Notes: generated by a model not told the origin, from the sequence alone. A stretch of 64,000 bases of DNA from Christensenellaceae bacterium (GCA_017523755.1 JAFWWA010000038.1:1-64000), one strand, 5' to 3'. Shown: positions 26,147 to 35,090, counted from the stretch's first letter. Made by a program: numbers and translations.

Positions 26147-26856
26147 AGACACTGATCTCAATGAGCGAGATAGAAGAAGTCGGGGAAGGCATGATGAACG
26201 AGTATATGAAGGGAAGAGGTCTCTGCTGCGATATAGAGGGATTCATCACCGAGCGTCTTGGCATGAGGATAGAATATGCGGATATCGCTGACAGGAACAT
26301 AATGGCGTTCATCTCCGACGGAAGATACAGGGTAGAGACCGTAAGGGGAGGAAGAAAGAAAAAGAGGATATTCAGAAAAGGTACGCTCGTGGTGAACGGT
26401 TATCTTTTAAGGAACGATATGAGCGGGCAGCGGAGGTTCACGCTGGCGCATGAGGCTGCTCATGTGCTTATAGGCAGGATGAGCGCATGCGACGCGGAGC
26501 CTGTGAGTGACAGGACTGATGATGCCGCTGACAAAGGATATGCAACGGAAAGATCGGAGTTCACGGCGATAGTAGAGAGGACCGCCGACAGGATGGCAAC
26601 AGCCCTGCTCATGCCGAAGGGAAAGATGAGGGAGCTGATAAGAAGGTACGGGACCCCTGTCATATACGGGAAAAGCACCTTCAAAAGATCCGACAAGATA
26701 AGGATACAGGAGATGGCAGATGCTCTGGGGGTCACCTTCACCGCGATGAAGCTCAGGCTTGAAGGCCTTGATATGATGGAACACAGGGATATAAGGGAGT
26801 ATATAAGAGAGGAGATGGATTTCTCTAAAGATGCGGGAAAGAGGCAGTACATATGA
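26143..26856 (+). CDS. ImmA/IrrE-type zinc metalloprotease
   Basis: 237 residues. The zinc site is HEAAHVLIGRM (HExxH at about residues 103-107), with a downstream acidic helix ERTADRMATALLMPKG supplying the third ligand, the ImmA/IrrE (DUF955) signature. ImmA-type enzymes cleave a repressor to release mobile elements; IrrE cleaves DdrO after DNA damage. Beside an S24 repressor and SOS polymerase, it probably processes a repressor of this operon, but the target is not shown. The TTG start overlaps the previous stop (TTGA), with AAGGAAAGG upstream. Its final third includes a possible helix-turn-helix (IQEMADALGVTFTAMKLRLEGL). Confidence 0.88.
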   Translation: MKTLISMSEIEEVGEGMMNEYMKGRGLCCDIEGFITERLGMRIEYADIADRNIMAFISDGRYRVETVRGGRKKKRIFRKGTLVVNGYLLRNDMSGQRRFTLAHEAAHVLIGRMSACDAEPVSDRTDDAADKGYATERSEFTAIVERTADRMATALLMPKGKMRELIRRYGTPVIYGKSTFKRSDKIRIQEMADALGVTFTAMKLRLEGLDMMEHRDIREYIREEMDFSKDAGKRQYI

Positions 26857-26908
26857 AAAAAGACGGGCCGGGACGCCCGCCAAAGAGGAAAGACCGGGAC
26901 CGGTCAGG

Positions 26909-27082
26909 ATGCATCTTAAGGCAAGGGACATAAGATGCCCTGTCTGCAGCTTCAGGATAATGACAGCCTTTGAAGATGCGGGCAGGGGACATATAAAGGT
27001 CAAATGCCAGAAATGCAAAAAGGAAACGGTGCTTGATCTCAGATATTTCAGGAAAAGAAAATGCCGGCCTCACACGGCATGA
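26909..27082 (+). CDS. Small zinc-ribbon (Com-like) protein
   Basis: 57 residues from ATG 26909, although the frame is open back to 26831 with an overlapping start. Four cysteines in two pairs, CPVCSF and CQKCKK, form a zinc ribbon as in the phage Com family of regulators. It ends the SOS operon. The true start is uncertain because two other in-frame possibilities exist and the overlap region is low-complexity and basic (RPPKRKDRDR in another frame). Confidence 0.6.
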   Translation: MHLKARDIRCPVCSFRIMTAFEDAGRGHIKVKCQKCKKETVLDLRYFRKRKCRPHTA

Positions 27083-27138
27083 TATAAGGCACTTAAGCGT
27101 GCATGCGGAGCATACTTAGATATCCCCCTAAGATGACT

Positions 27139-27205
27139 TCCGGGCGCCGCAGGGAAAGTTTGAAGTTTTACATGCTTCAGCTTTCGGCTGCGGCGCTTTT
27201 GTTTT
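27139..27205 (+). terminator. Long hairpin with T-tract before the sigma-like gene
   Basis: GCGCCGCAGGGAAAG (27144-27158) pairs with CTTTCGGCTGCGGCGC (27181-27196, one bulge) and is followed by TTTTGTTTTTT. It ends the SOS operon but lies only about 25 bases before the ribosome site at 27219, so a transcript of the next gene may have to pass it. Confidence 0.75.
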
Positions 27206-27229
27206 TTCGGGGGACGGGAAGGAGCAGAT

Positions 27230-27637
27230 TTGGAACTGATACGGATGACAAAAGAAGATTATGTGAAACAGGGGATGTCCCTTGCTGATGCCGAGAAAAT
27301 GGAAAGATACTTAAGGGACGAGATGAACAGGGACAATTGTTTTTACAGGCATGAAAAGCCGGGACTCGATAAAATGATGCTCACAGAAGATGACATCATG
27401 CTTCCTGAAACTCTCTGGGCTGAAAGCATAGAAGACGAAAGGATATACAGGGCAGTCATGTCGCTTAGCAGAAGGAACAGAAAAATGCTTTTCCTAAGAG
27501 TTATAAAAGGGCTCAAGATGAGCGAGGTCGCTTATGAGATGTCGGTTTCGAAGCAGTCAGCCAGCAACACGATGAGGAAGATACTGAAACATATGAGGGA
27601 AATATATACCGGTAGTTCGTATATCGGTGAATATTAA
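27230..27637 (+). CDS. Sigma-factor-like (region 4) protein
   Basis: 135 residues, TTG start with AAGGAG five bases upstream. The last third is a sigma-70 region 4 helix-turn-helix: RNRKMLFLRVIKGLKMSEVAYEMSVSKQSASNTMRKILKHMRE. No region 2 (-10 binding) is present, so it is a region-4-only protein like those in some phages and ICEs, or a small DNA-binding regulator. Its N-terminal 70 residues are acidic and unrecognised. It is just downstream of the SOS operon and of a terminator hairpin. Confidence 0.7.
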   Translation: MELIRMTKEDYVKQGMSLADAEKMERYLRDEMNRDNCFYRHEKPGLDKMMLTEDDIMLPETLWAESIEDERIYRAVMSLSRRNRKMLFLRVIKGLKMSEVAYEMSVSKQSASNTMRKILKHMREIYTGSSYIGEY

Positions 27638-27651
27638 TTTGATTATTTCGA

Positions 27652-27704
27652 TATAATTATACAGAATATGTTGACATACGCTGTTTATAGTGTATAATTA
27701 TACA
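27652..27704. promoter_or_regulatory. argC promoter with two ArgR-like boxes
   Basis: -35 TTGACA (27671-27676), 16 bases, -10 TATAAT (27693-27698). The -10 lies inside the palindrome TGTATAATTATACA (27691-27704); a second partial copy, TATAATTATACA, is centred 41 bases upstream (27652-27663). Such A/T palindromes fit arginine-repressor boxes of Firmicutes. Confidence 0.7.
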
Positions 27705-27753
27705 AAGATATTCGGATGTATTTTCGGATATATCAATTGGAAGGCGGTAGCGC

Positions 27754-28677
27754 ATGATAAAGGTATTCATAGACGGCAGTCAGGGAACGACAGGCCTCAG
27801 GATCCATGAAAGACTCGGGTCGAGGAAAGATATCACTCTTCAGAAGATAGGTGAAGAGGACAGAAAGGACCCAGCTGTAAGAGCCGGGATAATGGATGAT
27901 TCCGATATCGTTTTTCTCTGCCTTCCCGATGCTGCGGCAAAGGAGGCGGCGGGTCTTGTAAAGAATGACAGGACTGTCATTATCGATACCTCTACGGCAC
28001 ACAGGACGGCTGAAGGGTGGACTTACGGGTTCCCTGAGCTGTGCGGCATGAAGGAGAAGATTGCTGCTTCGAAACGTATAGCGAATCCCGGATGCCATGC
28101 TTCGGGGTATATAGCTCTCGTCAATCCCCTTGTCGAAGCCGGCCTCATAAAAAAGGATGCCCTTCTGACATGCTTCTCGCTCACCGGTTACTCGGGCGGA
28201 GGGAAGAAGATGATAGGACAGTATGAGGAGCCTGAGCTTAAGGACTCTCTTCTGGCTCCGAGACAGTACGGGCTCACGCTTACGCATAAGCATCTGCCTG
28301 AGATGGTCATGTACGGGGGACTTAGCACAGCCCCGGTGTTCTGCCCGATAGTGTCCTCGTATTATTCGGGGATGCAGGTCACGGTCAGCCTTTTTAAGGA
28401 TATGGCAAACGGCGGTATCTCGGACATTAAGGATGCCTTAAATGACTTCGCTGACGGGAAGATCATAGTTTACAGGGACGATCCCGACGAGAACGGCTTT
28501 CTTTCCGCGGGAGGGCTTTCGGGAAGCGACAGGATGGAGCTTTCGGTATACGGGAACGACGACAGGATGATACTTGTTTCAAGATTCGACAACCTCGGCA
28601 AAGGCGCTTCAGGCGCTGCCATAGAGAACATGAATATCGTGATGGGACAGGACCCGGCTTTCGGGCTTGACATATAG
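27754..28677 (+). CDS. argC: N-acetyl-gamma-glutamyl-phosphate reductase
   Basis: 307 residues, the shorter type-2 form of ArgC. The start MIKVFIDGSQGTTGLRI is the NADPH Rossmann loop, and the catalytic Cys is in IANPGCHASGYIALVNPL. It reduces N-acetylglutamyl phosphate to the semialdehyde, the third step of arginine synthesis. Ribosome site AAGGCGG precedes ATG 27754. It leads the argCJBD operon (11 bases to argJ). Confidence 0.95.
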   Translation: MIKVFIDGSQGTTGLRIHERLGSRKDITLQKIGEEDRKDPAVRAGIMDDSDIVFLCLPDAAAKEAAGLVKNDRTVIIDTSTAHRTAEGWTYGFPELCGMKEKIAASKRIANPGCHASGYIALVNPLVEAGLIKKDALLTCFSLTGYSGGGKKMIGQYEEPELKDSLLAPRQYGLTLTHKHLPEMVMYGGLSTAPVFCPIVSSYYSGMQVTVSLFKDMANGGISDIKDALNDFADGKIIVYRDDPDENGFLSAGGLSGSDRMELSVYGNDDRMILVSRFDNLGKGASGAAIENMNIVMGQDPAFGLDI

Positions 28678-28688
28678 GAGGAATATGG

Positions 28689-29903
28689 ATGAAAACGGTC
28701 TCAAAGGGAGTATGTGCAGCAAAAGGCTTTAGGGCAGGCGGAGTGCACTGCGGTATAAGGAAGAACAGAACGAAAAGAGATCTGTCGCTTATACTGAGCA
28801 GCGTGCCGGCATCCGCAGCCGCCGTATATACCAGGAACCTTGTGAAAGGCGCTCCGATCTATGTGACAAAGGAGAACCTTAAGGACGGGAAGGCCCAGGC
28901 TGTAATAATAAACAGCGGGAACGCGAATACGTGCAACGCCAACGGTATAGAGATAGCGGAAGGAATGTGCGCGCTTGTATCGGAGCATCTGGGGATAGAC
29001 AGCAGCCTCGTGGTGGTAGCTTCCACCGGTGTAATAGGACAGCCCCTCGATCTTGAGCCAATAAAGAACGGGATGCCTTCCCTTATAGACGCTGTCTCCG
29101 AAGACGGAAATATGGAAGCCGCCGAAGGGATCATGACGACGGATACCGTAGTCAAGGAAGCCGCAGTCGAGTTTGAGATCGGCGGGAAAATATGCAGGCT
29201 TGGAGGCATGGCCAAGGGCAGCGGCATGATACATCCGGACATGGCTACGATGCTGGTATTCATAACTACAGATGTTAGCATCTCACCCGAGATGCTTGAT
29301 AAAGCGCTTAAGGGCGATGTCAACGAGACCTTCAACATGCTGAGCGTCGACGGCGATACATCTACTAACGATATGGTCACAGTCCTCGCGAACGGGATGG
29401 CGGGAAATGAAACGATCGTATCAGAGGGAGACGACTTCAGCCTGTTCATGAAGGCTCTCAATTCCGTCACCGTGAGTCTGTGCAGGATGATAGCCGGCGA
29501 CGGGGAAGGGGCGACGAAGCTCCTTGAATGCAGCGTCACGGGAGCCGCCGATATAAAGACGGCAAAAACGGTCGCGAAGAGCGTAATATGTTCGAGTCTT
29601 CTTAAAGCTGCCATGTTTGGAGCCGATGCCAACTGGGGAAGGGTGCTCTGCGCCATAGGGTACAGCGGTGCCGATATCGATCCCTTAAAGGTGGATGTTT
29701 CATTCAAGAGCCCGGCAGGAGAGATAGAGGTCTGCAGAAACGGCAGCGGTGTGGATTTTTCCGAGGATGAAGCGAAGAAGATACTCCTCGAGAAGGAGAT
29801 AGAGATAAAAGTAGGCCTGAACAGCGGAAACTGTGCATCAAAGGCCTGGGGATGCGATCTTACATACGATTATGTGAAGATAAACGGGGATTACCGTACA
29901 TAG
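28689..29903 (+). CDS. argJ: Glutamate N-acetyltransferase/amino-acid acetyltransferase
   Basis: 404 residues. ArgJ self-cleaves; the site is KGSGMIHPDMATML, with cleavage before the Thr to make alpha and beta chains. It recycles acetyl groups from N-acetylornithine to glutamate, the cyclic arginine pathway. Other family marks: INSGNANTCN, STGVIGQPL, VDGDTSTNDMV, GADANWGRVLCAIGYS. Whether it is bifunctional (also uses acetyl-CoA) is not readable; argA is not seen here. GAGG lies upstream of ATG 28689. Confidence 0.95.
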   Translation: MKTVSKGVCAAKGFRAGGVHCGIRKNRTKRDLSLILSSVPASAAAVYTRNLVKGAPIYVTKENLKDGKAQAVIINSGNANTCNANGIEIAEGMCALVSEHLGIDSSLVVVASTGVIGQPLDLEPIKNGMPSLIDAVSEDGNMEAAEGIMTTDTVVKEAAVEFEIGGKICRLGGMAKGSGMIHPDMATMLVFITTDVSISPEMLDKALKGDVNETFNMLSVDGDTSTNDMVTVLANGMAGNETIVSEGDDFSLFMKALNSVTVSLCRMIAGDGEGATKLLECSVTGAADIKTAKTVAKSVICSSLLKAAMFGADANWGRVLCAIGYSGADIDPLKVDVSFKSPAGEIEVCRNGSGVDFSEDEAKKILLEKEIEIKVGLNSGNCASKAWGCDLTYDYVKINGDYRT

Positions 29904-29912
29904 GAGAAGGTT

Positions 29913-30776
29913 ATGGCAGTTTTCACGAACAGGGAGAGGGCGGACGTTCTGTGTCAGGCGCTCCCGTACATAAAAAGGTATAACGGAAAGACGGTCGTCA
30001 TAAAATACGGCGGGAATGCCATGACTGACGACATGCTCAAACAGCAGATGATGGAGGACATGGTGCTCCTATGGCTCATAGGAGTGAAGGTGGTGCTGGT
30101 CCACGGAGGAGGCCCCGAGATAAGCGACCTCATGAAGAAACTCGGCAAGAAGCCCGAATTCATAGACGGGCTGAGAGTGACCGACAAGGAGACCGTGGAT
30201 ATAGTGCAGATGGTGCTCACGGGAAAGGTGAACAAGACTCTTGTAAATCTTATCGAGATGAAGGGTGGAAAGGCTGTCGGCATATCCGGTATGGACGGGA
30301 GGCTCATCGAGGCAAAGCCCAAGGATCCGAGACTCGGATATGTGGGAGAGATAACCAAGATCAATATCGGACCTGTCACGGACCTTCTCGAAAAGGGATA
30401 TATCCCTGTGATATCGACCGTGGGATGCGACGAGGAAGGGAACACCTACAACATAAACGGGGATACTGCGGCTGCCCATATAGCGGGAGCTCTCAACGCT
30501 GAAAGGCTCATCATGATGACCGACACCGCAGGCATACTTGCAGACAAGAACGATCCCAATTCACTTATGCCCGAACTTACAGTGTCAGAGGCAAAGGGCC
30601 TGTATAAAAAAGGCATTATAGACGGGGGGATGATCCCCAAGGTCGAATGCTGCATAGAAGCCATAAAACGCGGTGTGAAGAATGTCGTCATAATGGACGG
30701 TACAGTCATGCACTCGATACTTATGGAGCTACTCACCGATGAAGGTGCGGGCACCATGATAATGGAGGATAAGTGA
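29913..30776 (+). CDS. argB: Acetylglutamate kinase
   Basis: 287 residues, usual size. The amino-acid-kinase motifs are VIKYGGNAM, VLVHGGGPEI, GLRVTDKETVDIVQMVLTGK and MTDTAGILADKNDP; phosphorylates N-acetylglutamate. The HGGGPEI loop binds ATP phosphates. Probably arginine-inhibited if hexameric (an N-terminal extension residues 1-24 is present), but this is inference. It ends four bases into argD (GTGA overlap). Confidence 0.96.
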   Translation: MAVFTNRERADVLCQALPYIKRYNGKTVVIKYGGNAMTDDMLKQQMMEDMVLLWLIGVKVVLVHGGGPEISDLMKKLGKKPEFIDGLRVTDKETVDIVQMVLTGKVNKTLVNLIEMKGGKAVGISGMDGRLIEAKPKDPRLGYVGEITKINIGPVTDLLEKGYIPVISTVGCDEEGNTYNINGDTAAAHIAGALNAERLIMMTDTAGILADKNDPNSLMPELTVSEAKGLYKKGIIDGGMIPKVECCIEAIKRGVKNVVIMDGTVMHSILMELLTDEGAGTMIMEDK

Positions 30777-31942
30777 AATTGAATACTAAGGAAAAAGACA
30801 GAAAATATATAATGCACACATATAACCGTTTCCCGATAGAGATAGTATCAGGAAAGGGCTCTCTCGTATATGATGAAAACGGAAAAGAGTATATCGATAT
30901 GGGCTCAGGGATAGGTGTCACCGCATTCGGCATAGCGGACGAGATATGGAGGGATGCGATAATAGAACAGACGTCGAAGGTCCAGCATATGTCCAATCTG
31001 TACTATACAGGCCCCTGCGCTGAACTGGCTGAGCAGCTTTGCGAAAGGACGGGACTGAAAAAAGTTTTCCTCTCGAATTCAGGCGCTGAGTCGAACGAGT
31101 GCGCGATCAAAGTCGCCAGGAAATACGCCGCGGACAAATACGGAAGCCAGAGGAATATCATCATTACACTTAACAACAGCTTCCACGGAAGGACCCTGAC
31201 AACGCTTGCAGCAACAGGACAGGAGCACTATCATGAGCTGTTCACCCCGCTGACTCCAGGATTCATAAGTGTTGACGCAGGTGATCTTGAAAGCATAAAA
31301 AACCTTGTCTCAGACGGGAATATAGCAGCTGTACTTATAGAGTGCATACAGGGCGAAGGGGGAGTCATCCCGCTTGAAAAGGGATTCGTCAAAGCTCTTT
31401 ATGATCTATGCCAGGAAAACGATGTCCTCTTCATGGTAGACGAGGTACAGACCGGCAACGGAAGGACAGGAAAGCTCTATTCATACATGAATTACGGCAT
31501 AGTTCCGGATGTGTTCTCTACTGCGAAAGGACTTGCGGGAGGGCTGCCGCTAGGAGCTACGGTGGTAGGAGAGAAGGCTGAGTCCTGCCTCGGATTCGGA
31601 GACCATGGCTCTACCTTCGGAGGTAATCCCGTGAGCTGCGCCGCTGCGCTTTCAGTTATCAACAGGATCGATGATGAACTGCTTGATTCTGTGATGGAGA
31701 AGAGCAGCTATGTGTTCGAAGCTCTGAAGGATGCCGAAGGCGTGACCGACGTCACCGGCATGGGTCTTATGATCGGGATCAAAACAAAAGCCCCTGCAGG
31801 CGAGATGGTAAAACGACTTAATGAAAAAGGAGTCCTTTGCCTTACCGCAAAGGACAAGGTGAGGCTGCTGCCTGCTCTGAACATACCTATGAAGATCCTT
31901 AAAAAGGCTGTTGAGATCATAAAAGAAACGGTCAGTGAATAA
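30773..31942 (+). CDS. argD: Acetylornithine aminotransferase
   Basis: 389 residues, PLP-dependent class III aminotransferase. The Schiff-base Lys is in FSTAKGLAGGLPLGA; other marks are SNSGAESNECAIKVAR, NSFHGRTLTTLAATGQ, VDEVQTGNGRTG. GTG start overlaps the argB stop and has GGAGG upstream. It transaminates N-acetylglutamate semialdehyde. The operon stops here: argF, argG and argH are not in the window. Confidence 0.95.
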   Translation: MKLNTKEKDRKYIMHTYNRFPIEIVSGKGSLVYDENGKEYIDMGSGIGVTAFGIADEIWRDAIIEQTSKVQHMSNLYYTGPCAELAEQLCERTGLKKVFLSNSGAESNECAIKVARKYAADKYGSQRNIIITLNNSFHGRTLTTLAATGQEHYHELFTPLTPGFISVDAGDLESIKNLVSDGNIAAVLIECIQGEGGVIPLEKGFVKALYDLCQENDVLFMVDEVQTGNGRTGKLYSYMNYGIVPDVFSTAKGLAGGLPLGATVVGEKAESCLGFGDHGSTFGGNPVSCAAALSVINRIDDELLDSVMEKSSYVFEALKDAEGVTDVTGMGLMIGIKTKAPAGEMVKRLNEKGVLCLTAKDKVRLLPALNIPMKILKKAVEIIKETVSE

Positions 31943-31965
31943 GGCTAAGATACAGAGTGACCAAT

Positions 31966-32008
31966 ACAAAAAGCAGAGGAACGATGATACAGTCCTCTGC
32001 TTTTTGTT
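31966..32008. terminator. Terminator after argD
   Basis: ACAAAAAGCAGAGGA / TCCTCTGCTTTTTGT hairpin; bidirectional, also serving the convergent flavodoxin gene. Confidence 0.9.
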
Positions 32009-32056
32009 ATGTATAGGTCCTTATGATATCTTTATCAAAAACAATTACTGATCCTC

Positions 32057-32530
32057 TTAATGTTTTTCTAATCTGTCGATGAATCCCTGACTGTCTTTTA
32101 TATAGTCGTTGTCTTTAGTCTTTATCGAGACCTGACCTGATGAGGGCTTTCCGAGGAGACTGTCCAGGGCTCTGATCTTACCCATATAATCGTTTTTGCC
32201 CATGTGGGTCACTACATAATAAACATCATCAGGCATCTTATCGCTGTATTTCTTTATAAGGGCCTTCCCTATGGCGCAGGGGCCCTCCACCCAGACGGGC
32301 ATGCCTATTATCACACGGTCATAGGATTTGAGGTCTGGAGCGCCTTTTATGGTCACTTTGCTGACGGAATTCCTGACCGTAGCAAAGCAGGCTCCCACAT
32401 ATCCAAGGAAGCCTTTCCTGTCCTTGCCGTCAGTGTACTCGGCAAGGTCGGCTCCTGTTGAGGCTGCGATGTTTTCCATTATCTCTTTAGTGATGCCGGT
32501 CCTTGTATAATATAAGCACAGTGTTTTCAT
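32057..32530 (-). CDS. Flavodoxin family protein
   Basis: 157 residues from ATG 32530 (GGAGG upstream). The FMN phosphate-binding loop is YYTRTGITKEIMENIAAS, with the second loop at MPVWVEGPCAI. The sequence carries an insertion of the flavodoxin_4/NAD(P)H-oxidoreductase type. It would carry electrons for reductive metabolism or act as a small FMN reductase-like protein. Single gene; no partner. Confidence 0.85.
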   Translation of the reverse strand: MKTLCLYYTRTGITKEIMENIAASTGADLAEYTDGKDRKGFLGYVGACFATVRNSVSKVTIKGAPDLKSYDRVIIGMPVWVEGPCAIGKALIKKYSDKMPDDVYYVVTHMGKNDYMGKIRALDSLLGKPSSGQVSIKTKDNDYIKDSQGFIDRLEKH

Positions 32531-32605
32531 ATGATCCTCCATCATTACTGTTATAGGATAGTGATTTTATTATCTGTCATTCCCTGATCTGAACGCCGTT
32601 GAGCT

Positions 32606-33331
32606 TCAGAACGGCCACGGCAGATAGGCCGAAAGAGTGGCTAATAACACAGCGGGAAGCATGTTTGCGACGCGTATGGTCTTTCCCCACACAAGGTTGA
32701 CGCCGACACAGAATATCAATACTGAACCTATAAGCGAGAGATAGGCTACTGCAAGGTCCGTCATAACAGGGGAGATCAGTTTTGCCAAAAGCGTTATTAT
32801 GCCTTCAAAGAAAAGGACGGGTATGGCGGAAAAGGCGCTTCCTTTTCCAAGTGATGAAGTCATCACGGCAACGATAATGAAGTCAAGGACGGCCTTTACT
32901 GCCAGTGTGGTGTAGTCGCCGGTGATACCGTCCTCAATAGCGCCGACCACGGCCATCGCTCCGATGCAGACAGTCAGCGACGTGGTGACGAAAGCGTTCA
33001 CGAATCCGCTGTCACCGCTGTTCCCGGTCTTCTGTTTTAGCCATTCCCCGAATCTTTCGAATCCTTTTTCTATACCTATAGCTTCGCCGATGATGGTGCC
33101 CAGAGCAAGACACAGCACTATAAGCATTGACTTCCCGCTCACGAGAGCATTCCCGTCGACTGACATCATGCCCTCAACCGCTCCTGCTATGGCTATGAAC
33201 AGAACGCTGATCCCGCAGGCCTTGTTAAGCGAGTCCTGCTGTTCTTTCTTAAAAAGCCTTCCCGCAAAGTGCCCGATCAATCCTCCGAGAATGATCGCGG
33301 CAGTATTGATGACCGTTCCCAATCCAATCAT
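32606..33331 (-). CDS. DUF554-family membrane protein
   Basis: 241 residues with six to seven TM helices. Start ATG 33331 is chosen because family members begin MIGLGTVxNTAAIIxGG and a GGGTGG site lies upstream; the longer frame to 33355 lacks one. Family mark: SLTVCIGAMAVVGAIEDGITGDYTTLAVKAVLDFI. It is a putative transporter (YdfK-like) of unknown cargo. Convergent with the gene before it; no operon partner. Confidence 0.85.
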   Translation of the reverse strand: MIGLGTVINTAAIILGGLIGHFAGRLFKKEQQDSLNKACGISVLFIAIAGAVEGMMSVDGNALVSGKSMLIVLCLALGTIIGEAIGIEKGFERFGEWLKQKTGNSGDSGFVNAFVTTSLTVCIGAMAVVGAIEDGITGDYTTLAVKAVLDFIIVAVMTSSLGKGSAFSAIPVLFFEGIITLLAKLISPVMTDLAVAYLSLIGSVLIFCVGVNLVWGKTIRVANMLPAVLLATLSAYLPWPF

Positions 33332-33527
33332 GAAGACCACCCTTGTATTGTTCATCAGGTTAATCTTACCATGATTTTATAATGGCTGCATTAAGATAGG
33401 CCGGTGATTAATTAAATTCCTGAAGACTGATGCTGCAGGATGTTTTTGTATCCTTGGTATATGTTTTTTATATATTGTCCGGTTGTGTTATTATACATAT
33501 ATAAGCGTTTATTTGGGAGAGACATTT

Positions 33528-34604
33528 ATGATAACGGGAGACGTAAGGCCCTACCTTGAAGGTAAAAAAAGCCCGGTAAAACTCGGAAAAGATGAGTTTT
33601 CCTTTTCCGTTATGTGCCTTGACCACGGGCACATCTACGGCATGACCGACGCGCTTTCAAGAGCCGGTGCAACATTAAGATACGTTTATGACAGCGATAT
33701 AAAAAAAGCGGAGGCTTTCAAAAAGGCTTTCCCTCAGGCAGTTCTTGCAAGATGCGAGGAAGAGGTCCTGTCCGATGACAAGACGCTGCTCATAGCAGGG
33801 GCAGCCGTCACGAGCAGGAGATGCGAACTCGGGATAAAGGCGATGAAGGCAGGGAAGGACTACTTTACCGACAAGGCTCCTTTCACTGAGCTTTCCCAGC
33901 TTGAAGAGGCAAGGAAGGCGATAAAGGAGACCGGCAGGAGATACATGGTCTATTATTCCGAGAGGCTGCATGCAGAGTCTGCCGTCCTTGCCGGATATAT
34001 GATAGAGCAGGGGAAGATAGGAAGGGTCCTGTCTGTAAACGGCTTCGGTCCCCACAGGTTAAGTCCGAAGGACAGACCGGAATGGTTCTTCAAAAAGAAG
34101 GAATACGGAGGCATACTCTGCGACATAGGGAGCCATCAGATCGAGCAGTATCTTTTCTTCGCCGGTGAAGATGATGCGGAGGTCGTCTCTTCAAGAGTGG
34201 CCAACTACGCTCATCCCGATTACCCCGAGCTTGAGGACTACGGCGACTGCATGATAACCGGGAAAAACGGTACCTCCAACTATTTCAGGGTCGACTGGTT
34301 CACTCCGGATGGCCTCAGGACGTGGGGCGACGGAAGGACTTTCATACTCGGTACCGAGGGATATATCGAGATACGGAAATATATAGACATAGCTCACGGC
34401 AATGTCGTCAAGGACCGTGTTTTCCTCGTAAACGGGAAAGGAGAGCAGTGCTTCGATGCCGAGGGGAAGACCGGGTTCCCGTTCTTTAACGGGTTCCTGC
34501 TCGATCTTATAAACAGGACAGAGAATGCCATGACCCAGGAGCATGCCCTTAAGGCCGCCGAGCTCTGCCTCAAGGCTGAGGCCAGCGCTGTTAACATAGG
34601 CTGA
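33528..34604 (+). CDS. Gfo/Idh/MocA family oxidoreductase
   Basis: 358 residues from ATG 33528 (GGGAGAG upstream; the frame runs to 33483 but that ATG is unsupported). The N-terminal Rossmann part is unusual: the strand VMCLDHGHIYG replaces the standard GxGxxG, followed by LRYVYDSDIKKAEAFKKAFP. Family marks are GKDYFTDKAPFTELSQLEEARKAIKETGRRYMVYYSERLH (the Lys region) and GGILCDIGSHQIEQYLFFAG. Likely an NAD(P)-dependent sugar or cyclitol dehydrogenase; substrate unknown. Single gene next to dut. Confidence 0.85.
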   Translation: MITGDVRPYLEGKKSPVKLGKDEFSFSVMCLDHGHIYGMTDALSRAGATLRYVYDSDIKKAEAFKKAFPQAVLARCEEEVLSDDKTLLIAGAAVTSRRCELGIKAMKAGKDYFTDKAPFTELSQLEEARKAIKETGRRYMVYYSERLHAESAVLAGYMIEQGKIGRVLSVNGFGPHRLSPKDRPEWFFKKKEYGGILCDIGSHQIEQYLFFAGEDDAEVVSSRVANYAHPDYPELEDYGDCMITGKNGTSNYFRVDWFTPDGLRTWGDGRTFILGTEGYIEIRKYIDIAHGNVVKDRVFLVNGKGEQCFDAEGKTGFPFFNGFLLDLINRTENAMTQEHALKAAELCLKAEASAVNIG

Positions 34605-34658
34605 ATGTGATAGAATCAGACGTACATGTAATGACAAGGATATAAGGAGAAGGATCAT

Positions 34659-35090
34659 ATGGAGAGTATAAAGGTAAAAAAACTTTTCTTGGACAGCACC
34701 ATCCCAAAAAGGGCTTCGGACGAAGCTGCGGGATATGACATATATTCGCATGATGAGGTAAGTATCAAGCCGGAAGAGACCGTCAAGGTATCTTCGGGGA
34801 TAGCCGTATCGCTGCCAAAAGGATACTTCGGGGCTGTTTTCGCGAGGAGCGGTCTTGCCTTAAAGCAGGGCCTAAGACCCGCGAACTGTGTCGGTGTCAT
34901 AGACAGCGATTACAGGGGCGAGGTGATAGTTGCCCTTCATAACGATTCGGATACTGAAAGACAGGTGACAAAAGGGGAGAGGATAGCCCAGCTCGTCATC
35001 ATCCCGTGCTTCACGCCTGAACTTGAGGAATCGGAAGATCTCGATGAGACTCACCGCGGAGAAGGCGGATTCGGCTCGACCGGGATCTGA
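34659..35090 (+). CDS. dut: dUTP diphosphatase
   Basis: 143 residues, trimeric dUTPase; hydrolyses dUTP to dUMP. All five motifs appear: AGYDIYS, ARSGLALKQGL, GVIDSDYRGE (catalytic Asp), GERIAQLVI and RGEGGFGSTG at the C-terminus. GGAG upstream of ATG 34659. 24 bases before sbcD, probably co-expressed with the repair genes. Confidence 0.97.
   Translation: MESIKVKKLFLDSTIPKRASDEAAGYDIYSHDEVSIKPEETVKVSSGIAVSLPKGYFGAVFARSGLALKQGLRPANCVGVIDSDYRGEVIVALHNDSDTERQVTKGERIAQLVIIPCFTPELEESEDLDETHRGEGGFGSTGI

Noticed and set aside
23189-27637. Prophage or ICE
   Set aside because: Regulators and SOS genes fit, but no integrase, terminase, capsid, relaxase or att repeats appear; a resident cassette or relic is safer.
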